Under the pieces are notes generated by a model. That model worked only from the letters and a program-made list of their open reading frames with translations. It did no database searches and was not told the DNA's origin. A program made the position numbers and the translations under genes. From Microbacterium rhizosphaerae (GTDB taxonomy: Bacteria; Actinomycetota; Actinomycetes; Actinomycetales; Microbacteriaceae), in contig NZ_CP139368.1 of assembly GCF_034120055.1 (NCBI RefSeq), positions 1,984,001 through 2,048,000 on the forward strand: 64,000 nucleotides of DNA, written 5' to 3'. This document shows positions 23,590 to 33,619 of the stretch, piece by piece; the stretch's first letter is position 1; every line of letters starts with the position of its first letter.

Positions 23590-24651
23590 CTACGCGCGGG
23601 GTCGGACGTCGGTGCCGCCGAGGATCCCGACCTCGGTGAGACGGTCCAGCAGCTCGGCGCCGTCGTTCCCGGTCACCCACGGCACCTCCGCCGCCGAGTG
23701 GTCGTCGACGACGGTGCGGCCGCCGGCGAGCACCGCCTCCGCGGGAGAGAGGCGACGGATCGCGACGCCCACGACGCTGGCGGGGTTCTCGCCCGCGAAG
23801 GTCGTGTAGATGTCGTCGTCGGCCTGACCGTCGTCGCCGATCAGCAGCCACCGGATGTTCGGGAACTCGGCCGCCAGCCGCCGCAGGTTGTGCAGCTTGT
23901 GCGCCGGGCCGCTGCGGAACCAGCGATCGTGGGTCGGACCCCAGTCGGTGAGCAGGATGGCGCCGGAGGGGAAGAGGTGGCGGGTGAAGAACCGCATGAG
24001 GGTCGGCGCGACGTTCCACGCGCCCGTGGACAGATAGACAACCGGTGCGCCCGGCTTCTCGCGCACGATGCGCTCGAGCAGCACCGACATGCCCGGGACG
24101 GGCTGGCGGGCGTGCTCGTCGACGACGAAGGTGTTCCACGCGGCGACGAGCGGCCGCGGCAGCGCCGTCACCATGACGGTGTCGTCGACGTCGGAGACGA
24201 TGCCGAACCGGACGTCCGGTCCGACCACGAGGCTGCGGGACTCGACCGGCTCGCTGCCCTCGACGCGGAGGGTGAACGTGTGCCAGCCGGGCTCGAGGGG
24301 CGCCGGCAGCACCACGTCGACCACGCCGCCGCGATCGGAGACGACCTCGTGCGTGACGCCTCCGATGGTCACCTGCACCTGGGCGAAGCCGATCGGCACC
24401 GCGGCGAAGCTGCGCCAGCCGCGTACCGATCCGGTGACCTCGCGGCGGCGCCGCGTCGGCACCAGCGGCACGATCATGACGCGTCCGAGGACGCGCACCC
24501 AGCCGTCACCGCCGTATCCGGGGAAGGTCATGACGGTCGGCATGTAGCCCTTCCGGCGCGCGCGGCGCTCGCGCCACGCGTGGAACCGGTACTCGAGGCG
24601 CGCGATCCACAGCACGCGGGCGCGCGTCGGCTCGGCGGTCTCTCGGGACAT
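23590..24651 (-). CDS. App1-family (DUF2183) phosphatase
   Basis: The 353-aa protein carries the App1 phosphatidate phosphatase catalytic domain in its C-terminal half. The HAD-like DxDxT site is SDVDDTVMVT near residue 154; LSTGAWNVAPTLMRFF, TDWGPTHDRWFRSG and LIGDDGQAD follow as in the family. The N-terminal ~130 residues form a separate beta-rich module. Yeast App1 dephosphorylates phosphatidic acid; bacterial members are untested, so the substrate may be a lipid or another phosphoester. Four bases separate it from the upstream DedA gene, and the SRAP gene follows 9 bases later, so all may share a transcript. Confidence 0.88.
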   Translation of the reverse strand: MSRETAEPTRARVLWIARLEYRFHAWRERRARRKGYMPTVMTFPGYGGDGWVRVLGRVMIVPLVPTRRRREVTGSVRGWRSFAAVPIGFAQVQVTIGGVTHEVVSDRGGVVDVVLPAPLEPGWHTFTLRVEGSEPVESRSLVVGPDVRFGIVSDVDDTVMVTALPRPLVAAWNTFVVDEHARQPVPGMSVLLERIVREKPGAPVVYLSTGAWNVAPTLMRFFTRHLFPSGAILLTDWGPTHDRWFRSGPAHKLHNLRRLAAEFPNIRWLLIGDDGQADDDIYTTFAGENPASVVGVAIRRLSPAEAVLAGGRTVVDDHSAAEVPWVTGNDGAELLDRLTEVGILGGTDVRPRA

Positions 24652-24655
24652 CCTC

Positions 24656-25354
24656 TCAGTCTCCCATGCCGGTCTGGGCGCTCGCGCCGAGCCCAGGCTC
24701 CGCGCCGCTCTCCTCGTCCGCCTCGAGATGACGTCGTTCGCGTCGGTGCAGCACCCGCTTCGCCACGACCACGCCGGCGAGGAAGAGCGCGATGATGCCG
24801 ACGAACAGGTAGCCCGCGACGTGCAGCTCGTGCGACAGCGTGCGATAGGTGCCCGCGGCGACGGCGCTGACCGTCACGTAGAGCGACGCCCACAGGGCGC
24901 ACGCGGGCGCGGTCCACGCGAGGAACCGGCGGTAGGAGAAGCCGCTCATTCCGACCGCGACCGGCACGACCGAATGCAGCACCGGCAGGAACCGCGACAG
25001 GAAGATCGCCGGGCCGCCGCGCCGCCGGATGTACCGCTCGGCGCGCACCCACGTGTGCTCCCCGATGCGGCGCCCGACCCACGAGCGCCGGATGGCCGGC
25101 CCCGCCCACCGCCCGAGGCCGTAGCCGATGCTCTCGCCGGCCAGTGACGCGACGATGATCGCGACAGCCAGCGTCACGCCTTCGAGCGGTGAGCCGACTG
25201 CGCTTCCGGCGACGATCGCGACGGTGTCGCCCGGCACGATGAGCCCGACGAACAGGCTGGTCTCCAGCAGCATCGCGCCCGCGGCGACGAGGGTGCGCGT
25301 GAACGGCTCGACGGACTGGACGGCGTCGAGCAGCCAGGACAGCACGTCGTTCAT
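24656..25354 (-). CDS. DedA-family membrane protein
   Basis: The 232-aa membrane protein shows the DedA (SNARE-associated/VTT) features: TSLFVGLIVPGDTVAIVAG with the re-entrant glycine/proline loop near residue 35, GESIGYGLGRWAGP, and GPAIFLSRFLPVLHSVVPVAVG, where the conserved R-F-x-P arginine sits. Four to six hydrophobic helices are evident, with a charged cytoplasmic C-terminus. DedA proteins are proton-dependent transporters, several of which flip undecaprenyl phosphate or phospholipids. The ATG is at 25354. Lipid flipping would fit the App1-type phosphatase encoded directly downstream. Confidence 0.92.
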   Translation of the reverse strand: MNDVLSWLLDAVQSVEPFTRTLVAAGAMLLETSLFVGLIVPGDTVAIVAGSAVGSPLEGVTLAVAIIVASLAGESIGYGLGRWAGPAIRRSWVGRRIGEHTWVRAERYIRRRGGPAIFLSRFLPVLHSVVPVAVGMSGFSYRRFLAWTAPACALWASLYVTVSAVAAGTYRTLSHELHVAGYLFVGIIALFLAGVVVAKRVLHRRERRHLEADEESGAEPGLGASAQTGMGD

Positions 25355-25416
25355 GGTCCGAGCCTAGAATGCGCACCTCCGCATCCCCTAGGAGCACCTG
25401 CCTCTACCCTGGACGC

Positions 25417-26706
25417 GTGGAGCTTCACCCCGTGCGCGCGCCGTGGCGCGAGCCCGAGCGGCTGTTCGCGGGAGCGGCTCGTCTGCATCCCGACCTCTTC
25501 TGGCTGGATGCGGGACCCGCTGCGGTGGACGGCTGGAGCTGGCTGGGGGTGGGTTCGCGCGTCGAGGTGGACGAGGTGCGCGCGGTCGTGTGCGCTCCCG
25601 GTGTCGCCTCCGAGGGCGGCGCCTTCCGCGGCGGATGGGTCGGCTGGCTCGCGTACGAGGACGGCGCCGCGCGCGCCGGGGCACCGGTCGCCGCCGGGGA
25701 CGGCACGCCGTCGCAATGGATGCGTGCGGAACGCTACATCGCCTTCGAGCATTCCGCCCGCTGCATATGGCTCTTCGCTCCCGATCCGGACGCCTTCGCG
25801 CTCGAGCTCGACGCCTGGGCGGCGCAGCCATCGGTCGGCGATCCGCAGCCGCGCACCGCGCGGGCGCGGCACACGCCCGCGGAGTACGCGGGGCTCATCG
25901 AGGACTGCCGGGCGGCGATCCGCGAGGGCGACGCCTACCAGCTCTGCCTCACGACGCGATTCGACGTCGACGGCCCGGTCGACGAGGTCGCCGCGTATCT
26001 CGCGCTGCGCGGCGCCACTCCCGCGCACCACGGAGGCTTCGTGCGCATCGAGGGTGTGACGCTCGCAAGCGCGAGTCCGGAGCGATTCCTCGAGGTGTCA
26101 CCGCACCGCGAGCACGGCGGCGCTGTCGTGCGGACGCATCCCATCAAGGGCACCCGGCCTCGCGGGATCGATGCCGCCGCCGACGACGCGCTGCGTGCAC
26201 AGCTGCACTCCAGCCCGAAGGAGCGCGCGGAGAACGTGATGATCGTCGACCTCATGCGCAACGACCTCTCGCGGGTCGCGCAGACCGGAACCGTGACGGT
26301 CGAGCGGCTGCTCGAGATCGAGTCGTACCCGGCGGTGCACCAGCTCGTCAGCACGGTGGCCGCGCAGCTCGCGCCCGGCACGACGGTGGGGGAGCTGTGG
26401 GATGCCGCGTTCCCCGCCGGCAGCATGACCGGGGCTCCGAAGCTGTCCGCCATGGCGATCCTGCACCGCCTGGAGCGCGGGCCTCGCGGCATCTTCGCCG
26501 GCTGCTTCGGATGGGTGGGTGTCGACGGCGGCATGGATGCGGCGATGGTGATCCGCTCGATCGTCGTGCGCGGCGACGGCGCCTCCGTGGGAGCCGGCGG
26601 GGGCATCACGTGGCTGTCGGTCGCCGCCGAGGAGGTCGCCGAGGTCGGAGTGAAGGCGAGGGCGCCCCTCGCGGCTCTCGGGGCGCAGCTGCCGCCCGGC
26701 TGGTGA
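25417..26706 (+). CDS. pabB: Aminodeoxychorismate synthase component I (PabB-like)
   Basis: The 429-aa enzyme is a chorismate-binding protein of the PabB/TrpE family. It converts chorismate plus ammonia to 4-amino-4-deoxychorismate for folate synthesis. Motifs are YQLCLTTRF, SPERFLEVS, HPIKGTRPRG (the PabB-type catalytic lysine region), ENVMIVDLMRNDLSRVA, and GSMTGAPKLSAM. TACCCT lies six bases before the GTG at 25417, so it is probably leaderless. The PIKGTRPRG form and the lack of a neighbouring trp gene favour PabB over anthranilate synthase. No glutaminase subunit (PabA) or PabC gene is adjacent. Confidence 0.85.
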   Translation: MELHPVRAPWREPERLFAGAARLHPDLFWLDAGPAAVDGWSWLGVGSRVEVDEVRAVVCAPGVASEGGAFRGGWVGWLAYEDGAARAGAPVAAGDGTPSQWMRAERYIAFEHSARCIWLFAPDPDAFALELDAWAAQPSVGDPQPRTARARHTPAEYAGLIEDCRAAIREGDAYQLCLTTRFDVDGPVDEVAAYLALRGATPAHHGGFVRIEGVTLASASPERFLEVSPHREHGGAVVRTHPIKGTRPRGIDAAADDALRAQLHSSPKERAENVMIVDLMRNDLSRVAQTGTVTVERLLEIESYPAVHQLVSTVAAQLAPGTTVGELWDAAFPAGSMTGAPKLSAMAILHRLERGPRGIFAGCFGWVGVDGGMDAAMVIRSIVVRGDGASVGAGGGITWLSVAAEEVAEVGVKARAPLAALGAQLPPGW

Positions 26707-26720
26707 GGCCCCCTGTCCGG

Positions 26721-26777
26721 TAACCTGGAATGCACGTTTTTCGCGTGCCACACCCCAGGTAAGGATCGGCCCACTCC
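26721..26777 (+). promoter_or_regulatory. leuS promoter/leader with nested hairpin
   Basis: TAACCT (26721-26726) is a plausible -10 box. Overlapping it, ACCTGG (26723-26728) can pair with CCAGGT (26755-26760), enclosing a second stem GCACG/CGTGC (26732-26736 with 26744-26748). AAGGA at about 26761-26765 is the leuS ribosome binding site. If TAACCT is the true -10, only the inner hairpin is in the RNA. There is no T-box specifier or antiterminator signature. Confidence 0.4.
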
Positions 26778-29357
26778 GTGTCTCAGAACTCCTCGACCAC
26801 CACCGCAGCCGGTGCCGCAGACGCCGGCGGCTTCGACACGCATGCGATCCATGCGAAGTGGCAGGCACTCTGGGCCGAGAAGGACCCCTTCCGCGCGGGC
26901 GGCGACGACGACACCCGGCCGCGCAAGTACATCCTCGCGATGTTCCCGTACCCCTCGGGCGACCTGCACATGGGGCACGCCGAGAACTACCTCTACTCCG
27001 ACATCGTGGCGCGCTTCTGGCGTCACCGCGGCTACAACGTCCTGAACCCGATCGGCTGGGACTCCTTCGGCCTGCCCGCGGAGAACGCGGCGATCAAGCG
27101 CGGCGTCGACCCGCGCGGGTGGACATATTCGAACATCGACCAGCAGAAGGCGAGCTTCCGCGCCTACGGCGTCTCGTTCGACTGGAGCCGTGTGCTGCAC
27201 ACGAGCGACCCGGAGTACTACCGCTGGAACCAGTGGCTGTTCCAGCGTCTGTACGAGCGCGGCCTGGCATACCGCAAGGAGAGCCCGGTCAACTGGTGCC
27301 CGAACGACCAGACCGTGCTGGCCAATGAGCAGGTCGTGGACGGCCACTGCGAGCGCTGCGGCGCTCTGGTCGTCAAGAAGAAGCTGACGCAGTGGTACTT
27401 CCGCATCACCGACTACGCGGACCGGCTGCTGGACGACCTGAACCAGCTCGAGGGCTTCTGGCCGCAGAAGGTCATCCAGATGCAGCGCAACTGGATCGGC
27501 CGCTCGGTCGGCGCCGACATCGACTTCGAGATCGAGGGTCGCGCCGAGAAGGTCACGGTCTTCTCGACGCGTCCCGACACCCTGCACGGCGCCACATTCT
27601 TCGTCGTCGCGCCCGACTCCGATCTGGCAGCCGAGCTGGCCGCGGAGGCCGGCGCCGATGTGCGTCTGCGCTTCCAGGACTACCTGGAACGCGTGCAGCG
27701 CGAATCCGAGATCGAGCGCCAGGCGACCGATCGTCCGAAGACGGGCGTGTTCCTGGAGCGCTACGCGATCAATCCGGTGAACGGCGACCGGCTGCCCATC
27801 TGGGCCGCCGACTACGTGCTGGCCGACTACGGCCACGGCGCCGTCATGGCCGTCCCCGCGCACGACCAGCGCGACCTCGACTTCGCACGGGCCTTCGACC
27901 TGCGCGTGAAGGTGGTCGTGGACACGACCGCGCCGATCACCGGCGCGATCCCCGTGATCGAGCTGGATGAGGACGGCGTGCCGGTCGGCGTCGACCTCGA
28001 GGATCTGAATCCCGCCCGCACCGGCATCGCCCTGGTCGGCGAGGGCCGCATGATCAATTCGGGCCCGCTGGACGGCCTGTCCAAGCGCAATGCCATCACG
28101 CGCGCCATCGAGGAGCTGGAGCGCAGCGGCCGCGGCCGCGCGGCGAAGAACTTCCGCCTGCGGGACTGGCTGATCTCGCGCCAGCGGTTCTGGGGGACTC
28201 CCATCCCGATGCTGCACACCGAGGACGGCCGCATCGTGCCCGTTCCGGACGACCAGCTGCCCGTGCGGCTGCCCGAGGCCGAGGGCCTGGACCTGAAGCC
28301 GAAGGGCGCCTCGCCGCTGGGCGCCGCCACCGAGTGGGTGCAGGCGACGGATCCCGAGACCGGTGAGCCCGCGTTGCGCGACCCCGACACGATGGACACG
28401 TTCGTCGACAGCTCGTGGTACTTCCTGCGCTTCCTGTCACCCACGGATGCGTCCGAGGCGTTCTCGTCGCGCGCGGCGGACACCTGGGCGCCCGTCGACT
28501 TCTACATCGGGGGCGTCGAGCACGCCATCCTGCACCTGCTGTACGCGCGCTTCATCACGAAGGCGCTCTACGACATGGGGCTGGTCGACTTCACCGAGCC
28601 CTTCTCGAGCCTCATCAACCAGGGCATGGTGATCCTGGGTGGCGCGAAGATGTCCAAGAGCAAGGGCAACCTCGTGGTCTTCCAGGACGAGCTGGATGCG
28701 CATGGCGCAGACGCGCTGCGCGTCGCCCTGGCCTTCGCGGGCCCGGTCGAGGACGACAAGGACTGGAACGACGTCTCCACGACGGGCGCCCAGAAGTTCC
28801 TGTCCCGGGCGCTGCGCGTCGCGCAGGACGTCACGAGCGACCCCGCTGTCGTGTGGGCCGAGGGCGACGCATCCCTGCGCCGCGTCACCCATCGACTGCT
28901 GGCGGATGCGCCGAGCCTCGTCGAGCAGACGAAGTTCAACGTCGTCGTGGCCCGGCTGATGGAGCTCGTCAACGCCACCCGCAAGGCGATCGACACGGGC
29001 GCCGGTCCCGCCGATCCGGCCGTCCGCGAGGCGGCGGAGGTGACCGCCATGGTCCTCGACCTGTTCGCCCCGCACACCGCCGAGGAGATGTGGGAGATAC
29101 TCGGCTACGAGCCGTTCGTCGGTCTCGTCCCCTGGCGCAGCGCCGACCAGACCCTTCTCATCGAGGAGACCGTCACGGCCGTCGTGCAGGTGGACGGCAA
29201 GGTCCGCGCGACCCTCGACGTCCCGGCGCGCATCGACGAGAAGGAGCTCGAGCGCCGGGCTCGGGAGGACCAGCGTGTGGTCCGTGCTCTCGGCGATCGC
29301 GAGGTCGTCCGTGCCGTGGTGCGGGCGCCGAAGGTCGTCAGCTTCAGCACGAAATAG
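26778..29357 (+). CDS. leuS: Leucyl-tRNA synthetase
   Basis: The 859-aa class Ia synthetase charges tRNA-Leu. The HIGH motif appears as HMGH (residues 64-67, in [15 protein letters not shown]) and KMSKS in [11 protein letters not shown] near residue 624. The editing domain is inserted about 230-430 and includes [18 protein letters not shown] [19 protein letters not shown]. The zinc-domain cysteines [13 protein letters not shown] and CERCG are present near 173-195. The length is normal. It starts at GTG 26778 with AAGGA upstream. It stands between pabB and comEA and is probably transcribed alone. Confidence 0.98.
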   Translation: MSQNSSTTTAAGAADAGGFDTHAIHAKWQALWAEKDPFRAGGDDDTRPRKYILAMFPYPSGDLHMGHAENYLYSDIVARFWRHRGYNVLNPIGWDSFGLPAENAAIKRGVDPRGWTYSNIDQQKASFRAYGVSFDWSRVLHTSDPEYYRWNQWLFQRLYERGLAYRKESPVNWCPNDQTVLANEQVVDGHCERCGALVVKKKLTQWYFRITDYADRLLDDLNQLEGFWPQKVIQMQRNWIGRSVGADIDFEIEGRAEKVTVFSTRPDTLHGATFFVVAPDSDLAAELAAEAGADVRLRFQDYLERVQRESEIERQATDRPKTGVFLERYAINPVNGDRLPIWAADYVLADYGHGAVMAVPAHDQRDLDFARAFDLRVKVVVDTTAPITGAIPVIELDEDGVPVGVDLEDLNPARTGIALVGEGRMINSGPLDGLSKRNAITRAIEELERSGRGRAAKNFRLRDWLISRQRFWGTPIPMLHTEDGRIVPVPDDQLPVRLPEAEGLDLKPKGASPLGAATEWVQATDPETGEPALRDPDTMDTFVDSSWYFLRFLSPTDASEAFSSRAADTWAPVDFYIGGVEHAILHLLYARFITKALYDMGLVDFTEPFSSLINQGMVILGGAKMSKSKGNLVVFQDELDAHGADALRVALAFAGPVEDDKDWNDVSTTGAQKFLSRALRVAQDVTSDPAVVWAEGDASLRRVTHRLLADAPSLVEQTKFNVVVARLMELVNATRKAIDTGAGPADPAVREAAEVTAMVLDLFAPHTAEEMWEILGYEPFVGLVPWRSADQTLLIEETVTAVVQVDGKVRATLDVPARIDEKELERRAREDQRVVRALGDREVVRAVVRAPKVVSFSTK

Positions 29358-29447
29358 CCTCCTCCCCAGTCGCGACGGAGGGTCGCCGCATCCACGCCCT
29401 CGCGTGACGCGGGGGCGAACGGATGCCGGCCCTCCTAGCTTGGGGCG

Positions 29448-30041
29448 GTGACCACCGAGGAACCTCTCCGCGCGCGGAGGCGGCTCGGCGTCGGCGCCGC
29501 CATCGTCGTGGCGCTCGTCGCCCTCGCCGTCACGGTGGGCATCGGCATCCTGCGAGGCGCGACCGCGCCCGTCGACGACGTGCCGCTCGCGGTGTCGACC
29601 ACGGGCGCGGCCGTCAGCGGCGCGAAGCTGTTCGTGCACGTGTCCGGCGCTGTGCGGGTGCCGGGGCTGTATCGGCTCGACGACGGGGCGCGGGTCGTGG
29701 ACGCGGTCGCGGCCGCAGGCGGGTTCGCGGACGGCGCGGCTCAGGATGCGGTGAACCTCGCGCGCCCGCTGACCGACGGCGAGCAGCTCGTCGTGCCGAT
29801 CGTCGGCGCGCAGCCCGCGTCGACCGGCGCTGCGGCGGCGCCCGTCGACGGCCGCGTGAATCTCAACACGGCGGATGCCACGGCTCTCGACGCGCTCCCG
29901 CGGATCGGTCCGGCCCTGGCCGCTCGCATCGTCGCCTGGCGTGAGCAGAACGGCCGGTTCACGAGCGTCGACGACCTGCTCGCCGTCCCCGGCATCGGCG
30001 ACAAGATGCTCGAGAGCCTGCGCGATCTCGTGACGGTGTGA
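29448..30041 (+). CDS. comEA: Competence protein ComEA (DNA receptor)
   Basis: The 197-aa protein has one N-terminal transmembrane helix (about 15-37), an SLBB-type domain (KLFVHVSGAVRVPGLYRL, about 62-120), and a C-terminal pair of helix-hairpin-helix motifs: VNLNTADATALDALPRIGP and FTSVDDLLAVPGIGDKML. ComEA binds incoming double-stranded DNA at the cell surface in competence. TAGCTT lies seven bases before the GTG at 29448, so the message is likely leaderless. It is followed after one base by comEC and then holA, the usual order. Confidence 0.95.
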   Translation: MTTEEPLRARRRLGVGAAIVVALVALAVTVGIGILRGATAPVDDVPLAVSTTGAAVSGAKLFVHVSGAVRVPGLYRLDDGARVVDAVAAAGGFADGAAQDAVNLARPLTDGEQLVVPIVGAQPASTGAAAAPVDGRVNLNTADATALDALPRIGPALAARIVAWREQNGRFTSVDDLLAVPGIGDKMLESLRDLVTV

Positions 30042-30042
30042 C

Positions 30043-32415
30043 GTGCGCGACCTGAGGCTCGTGCCGGTGGCGGCGGTTGTCTGGGGCGCGGCGATCGCAG
30101 CGGTGCTCCAGCCCGATCTCGCCGCCGTCCTGGCCGGAGTGGGCGGACTGGGTGCGGCCGCGGCGATCATCGGCGCCCGGCGAGCGAGCAGTCGCCGCCG
30201 ACGGACCGCGGTCTCGCTCGCCGTCGTATCGCTCGCCCTCGCGGCGGCCGTCTGCGGGCAGGTCGCTCTCGCGCAGCCGTCGCGGGCCGCGGCAGCCGCT
30301 CTCGGGGTCGACGGCGGACGCGCGATCGATGTGCATGCCCTCGTGGTCGGCAAGGTCGAACGCGATGCGACCGGCACGCTGCGCCTGGACGCCGTCGCGA
30401 GCCGCATCGATCGAGGCCATGAGCGGCACCGCGTCGACGTCCCCGTGTCGATCGCCGTCGCGCCCGGCGACGTCTCCGGCGAGCGGCTGGACGTGGGGTC
30501 CACGGTCGTCGCGTCCGGCACGGCGTTCCGGGCGGATCCGGGGGAGCGCGCCGTGCTCGTCGTGCGCGCGTCGCGCGGCATCCGCGTCGAAACCGCGCCC
30601 CGCGGACTTCTGGCGCTGGCCTCCGATCTGCGACGCGGACTCGTCGCCTCGGCCGAGGGGCTTCCGCAGCCGGGTGCCGGCCTCGTGCCGGGTCTCGCCG
30701 TCGGCGACACGTCCGCCGTCCACCCGGAGCTCGTCGCGGCGATGAAGGTCACGTCGCTCACGCACCTGACGGCCGTCTCCGGGGCCAACTGCGCGCTCGT
30801 CGTCGGCATCGCATTCGGCGTGGCGGCGCTGTGCGGAGCGCGGCGCGGGCTCCGGGTGGTGATGGGAGTGGCCGCTCTCGCCCTCTTCGTCGGCATCGTG
30901 ACGCCCGAGCCGAGCGTCGTCCGTGCCGCGATCATGGCCGCCATCGCGATGATGGGCGTCCTGCTCGGGCGAACCGGGGCCGGCGTCTCCCTGCTGTGCA
31001 CGGCCGTCGTCGTGGCGCTGCTGGGCGATCCCGCGCTCTCCCTCTCGCTGGGCTTCGCGCTGTCGGCCGGTGCCACCGCGGCCCTCCTCGTGCTGGCACG
31101 CCCGCTCGCGACAGGTCTGTCGAGATGGATGCCGCGCGCCCTCGCCCTGGCGCTGTCCGTGCCGCTCTCCGCCGAGCTCGTCTGCGGACCGCTGCTGATG
31201 ACGATCAACCCGGCGATCCCGCTCTACGGAATCGTCGCGAACCTCCTCGCCGATCCGGCCGCGGGCCCGGCGACGATCCTGGGACTCGCCGCCTGTCTCG
31301 CGGCGCCGCTGCCGCTGCTGCGGTCCGGACTCGCCGCACTGGCGTGGATCCCCGCGGCCTGGATCGCGGGCACCGCGCAGACGACGGCGTCCCTGCCCGC
31401 GCACCTCGTGCCGTGGCTGACCGGGATCGTCGGCGTCGCGTCCTTCGGCGCGGTGGCGGTCGCGGTGGCGCTCGTCGTCATCCGTCCGGCGCGGCTGCGC
31501 CGCGCGATCGTCCCGGCCGCCGCCGTGCTGGCGATCGTCGTGGGAGTCGTGGCCGGCAGCGGGCTCTCGTCGTCGGCGATGGCACGGATCGGACTGCCGC
31601 CCGCCTGGGCCGTCGGGGTGTGCGATGTCGGGCAGGGCGACGCGCTGCTGGTCCGCTCCCACGGACGGACGGCGCTCATCGACACGGGACCCGAACCGGC
31701 ACCGGTCGCCGCGTGCCTGCGCAGGCTCGGCCTCGATCGCATCGACATCCTCGTGCTGACCCACTACGACAAGGACCACGCCGGCGGATTCGAAGCCCTC
31801 CTCGGTCGGGTCGACACGGTGTTGCACGGCCCGATCGGCAAGCCCTCGGATCAGCGCGTTCTCGACCGTCTCGAGAGGGCCGGCGCGCGACTGGTCGACA
31901 CGCACACGGGGATGTCGGGACGCCTCGGGGCCGCCACGTGGACGGTGCTGTGGCCGCAGGCGCGCAGCCGCGCCTTCCCGCCCGGGAACGAGTCGTGCAT
32001 CATCCTGGATGTCCGCGGGGGAGAGGTCCCGCCGTCGCTGTTGCTGTGCGACACGGATGCCGTGGTCCAGCGGGCGCTCCTTCGCTCCGGCGCGCTGCGG
32101 CCGCCGTACGCGGTGGTGAAGGTGGCCCACCACGGCAGCGCCGACCAGGAGGCCCGGCTGTACGCCGCACTGCGGGCGCCGGTCGCTCTCATCTCGGTGG
32201 GCCTCGGCAACGACTACGGCCACCCGCGCGCGCCGACGCTGGCGTTCCTCATGGCGCTGGGTGCGCGCATCCATCGCACCGATCAGGAGGGCATGCTGCT
32301 CGTCACGTCCGTCGATGCGGGCATCCAGGTGTGGCGTGAGCGCGCACCGCCGCCGGGCGGCGCGCCCACCCCGAGCGCTTCGTCCAGCGGGAGGCGTGTC
32401 GGCGGCGCCGGATAG
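30043..32415 (+). CDS. comEC: ComEC/Rec2 DNA-uptake channel
   Basis: The 790-aa membrane protein combines a many-helix competence domain (about 220-500, with LTHLTAVSGANCALV, the ComEC signature, near 240) and a C-terminal metallo-beta-lactamase-like domain (about 525-760, with VCDVGQGDALLV, LTHYDKDHAGGF and VAHHGSAD). It is the inner-membrane channel through which single-stranded DNA enters the cell; the lactamase-like part is thought to degrade the other strand. The metal ligands H-x-x-x-D-H are intact, so the nuclease should be active. It starts at GTG 30043, one base after the comEA stop. Confidence 0.95.
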   Translation: MRDLRLVPVAAVVWGAAIAAVLQPDLAAVLAGVGGLGAAAAIIGARRASSRRRRTAVSLAVVSLALAAAVCGQVALAQPSRAAAAALGVDGGRAIDVHALVVGKVERDATGTLRLDAVASRIDRGHERHRVDVPVSIAVAPGDVSGERLDVGSTVVASGTAFRADPGERAVLVVRASRGIRVETAPRGLLALASDLRRGLVASAEGLPQPGAGLVPGLAVGDTSAVHPELVAAMKVTSLTHLTAVSGANCALVVGIAFGVAALCGARRGLRVVMGVAALALFVGIVTPEPSVVRAAIMAAIAMMGVLLGRTGAGVSLLCTAVVVALLGDPALSLSLGFALSAGATAALLVLARPLATGLSRWMPRALALALSVPLSAELVCGPLLMTINPAIPLYGIVANLLADPAAGPATILGLAACLAAPLPLLRSGLAALAWIPAAWIAGTAQTTASLPAHLVPWLTGIVGVASFGAVAVAVALVVIRPARLRRAIVPAAAVLAIVVGVVAGSGLSSSAMARIGLPPAWAVGVCDVGQGDALLVRSHGRTALIDTGPEPAPVAACLRRLGLDRIDILVLTHYDKDHAGGFEALLGRVDTVLHGPIGKPSDQRVLDRLERAGARLVDTHTGMSGRLGAATWTVLWPQARSRAFPPGNESCIILDVRGGEVPPSLLLCDTDAVVQRALLRSGALRPPYAVVKVAHHGSADQEARLYAALRAPVALISVGLGNDYGHPRAPTLAFLMALGARIHRTDQEGMLLVTSVDAGIQVWRERAPPPGGAPTPSASSSGRRVGGAG

Positions 32416-32424
32416 GCTGAACGC

Positions 32425-33483
32425 ATGGCCCCGGCACCCCGACGCACCCCTGCGGCGAAGCCGGGCACCCGGTCCGCCGCGACGAGGTCGACGATCCCGC
32501 AGCTGTCATGGCGCAGTCCGCAGCCGGCGCCGATCGTGCTGGTGTCCGGGCCCGAAGAGGTGTGCGCCGAGCGGGCGATCGCGTCCGTCCGCGACTACCT
32601 CCGCGCGGAGGACGAGAGCCTCGAGGTCTCCGACCTCCGTGCCGACGACTACACGTCGGGATCGCTCCTCGGCGTGTCCGCGCCATCGCTGTTCGGCGAG
32701 CCGCGACTCGTGCGGATCTCGGGCGGCGAGCGGATGTCCGACGCCTTCCTCACCGAGGCGCTCGCCTACATCGAGGCTCCGCAGGACGGGGCGACGGTCA
32801 TCCTCCGCCACAACGGCGCGAGCGTGCGCGGCAAGAAGCTGCTCGACGCGATACGAGCGGGCACCGGCGGGGGAGTCGAGGTCGCGTGCCCCGCGATCAA
32901 GCGCGACTCCGACCGGTTCGACTTCGCGTCCGCGGAGTTCGCCTCGGTGGGTCGTCGCATCGCGCCCGCGGCCCTGCGCACCCTCGTCTCGGCGTTCACC
33001 GACGACCTCACCGAGCTCGCGGCCGCGTGTCAGCAGCTCATCGCCGACGTTCCGGGGGACGTCACCGCCGAGATCGTCGAGCGCTACTACGGCGGCCGGG
33101 TCGAGACGTCGGCCTTCACCGTCGCCGACACGGCGATCGCGGGCCGCTACGGCGACGCCCTCGTCGCGCTCCGTCAGGCTCTCGACTCCGGGGTCGACCC
33201 GGTGCCGCTCGTCGCCGCCATCGCCATGAAGCTGCGGACCATGGCGCGGGTCGCCGGCAGCCGTGAGCCCGCCGGCGCGCTGGCGACCCGACTCGGCATG
33301 AAGGACTGGCAGGTCAACAATGCGCGCCGCGATCTGAGCGGCTGGAACGAGCGGACCCTCGGCCTCGCGATCATGGCGACCGCGCAGGCGGATGCCGACG
33401 TCAAGGGCGCGTCGAGAGACCCGGTGTACGCACTCGAGCGGCTCATCACAATCATCGCGACACGCGCGCCCTACGGCGGCTGA
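32425..33483 (+). CDS. holA: DNA polymerase III delta subunit
   Basis: The 352-aa protein is the delta subunit of the clamp loader, which opens the sliding clamp. Recognisable parts are APIVLVSGPEEVCAERAI at the start of the AAA+-like domain, GEPRLVRISGGERM near residue 92, TVILRHNGASVRGKKLLD, and the C-terminal collar helices with YERLITI-type ending (YALERLITIIA). It lacks a working Walker A, as is normal for delta. It lies nine bases after comEC in the standard comEA-comEC-holA order and ends before a bidirectional hairpin. Confidence 0.92.
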   Translation: MAPAPRRTPAAKPGTRSAATRSTIPQLSWRSPQPAPIVLVSGPEEVCAERAIASVRDYLRAEDESLEVSDLRADDYTSGSLLGVSAPSLFGEPRLVRISGGERMSDAFLTEALAYIEAPQDGATVILRHNGASVRGKKLLDAIRAGTGGGVEVACPAIKRDSDRFDFASAEFASVGRRIAPAALRTLVSAFTDDLTELAAACQQLIADVPGDVTAEIVERYYGGRVETSAFTVADTAIAGRYGDALVALRQALDSGVDPVPLVAAIAMKLRTMARVAGSREPAGALATRLGMKDWQVNNARRDLSGWNERTLGLAIMATAQADADVKGASRDPVYALERLITIIATRAPYGG

Positions 33484-33576
33484 CCCGCCGACCGCCGCCG
33501 CGGAGCCGGCGTGCCTACGACGGCTGACCGGCCGACCGCCGCCGGCCGGGGCCGTCAGCCATCAGCGCGAACGCCG

Positions 33577-33605
33577 AAGGCCCGCCCCACGAGGGGACGG
33601 GCCTT
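33577..33605. terminator. Bidirectional hairpin between holA and rpsT
   Basis: AAGGCCCG (33577-33584) pairs with CGGGCCTT (33598-33605), and the stem is extended inside by CCCC/GGGG. Because A-rich and T-rich ends flank the stem on both strands it can serve both converging genes, mainly rpsT, whose stop codon is 15 bases away. Confidence 0.75.
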
Positions 33606-33619
33606 CCGAGAAGCGCGGC

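Noticed and set aside
26710..26777. A T-box riboswitch controlling leuS
   Set aside because: The leader is under 60 bases and lacks the conserved antiterminator T-box sequence and specifier loop.
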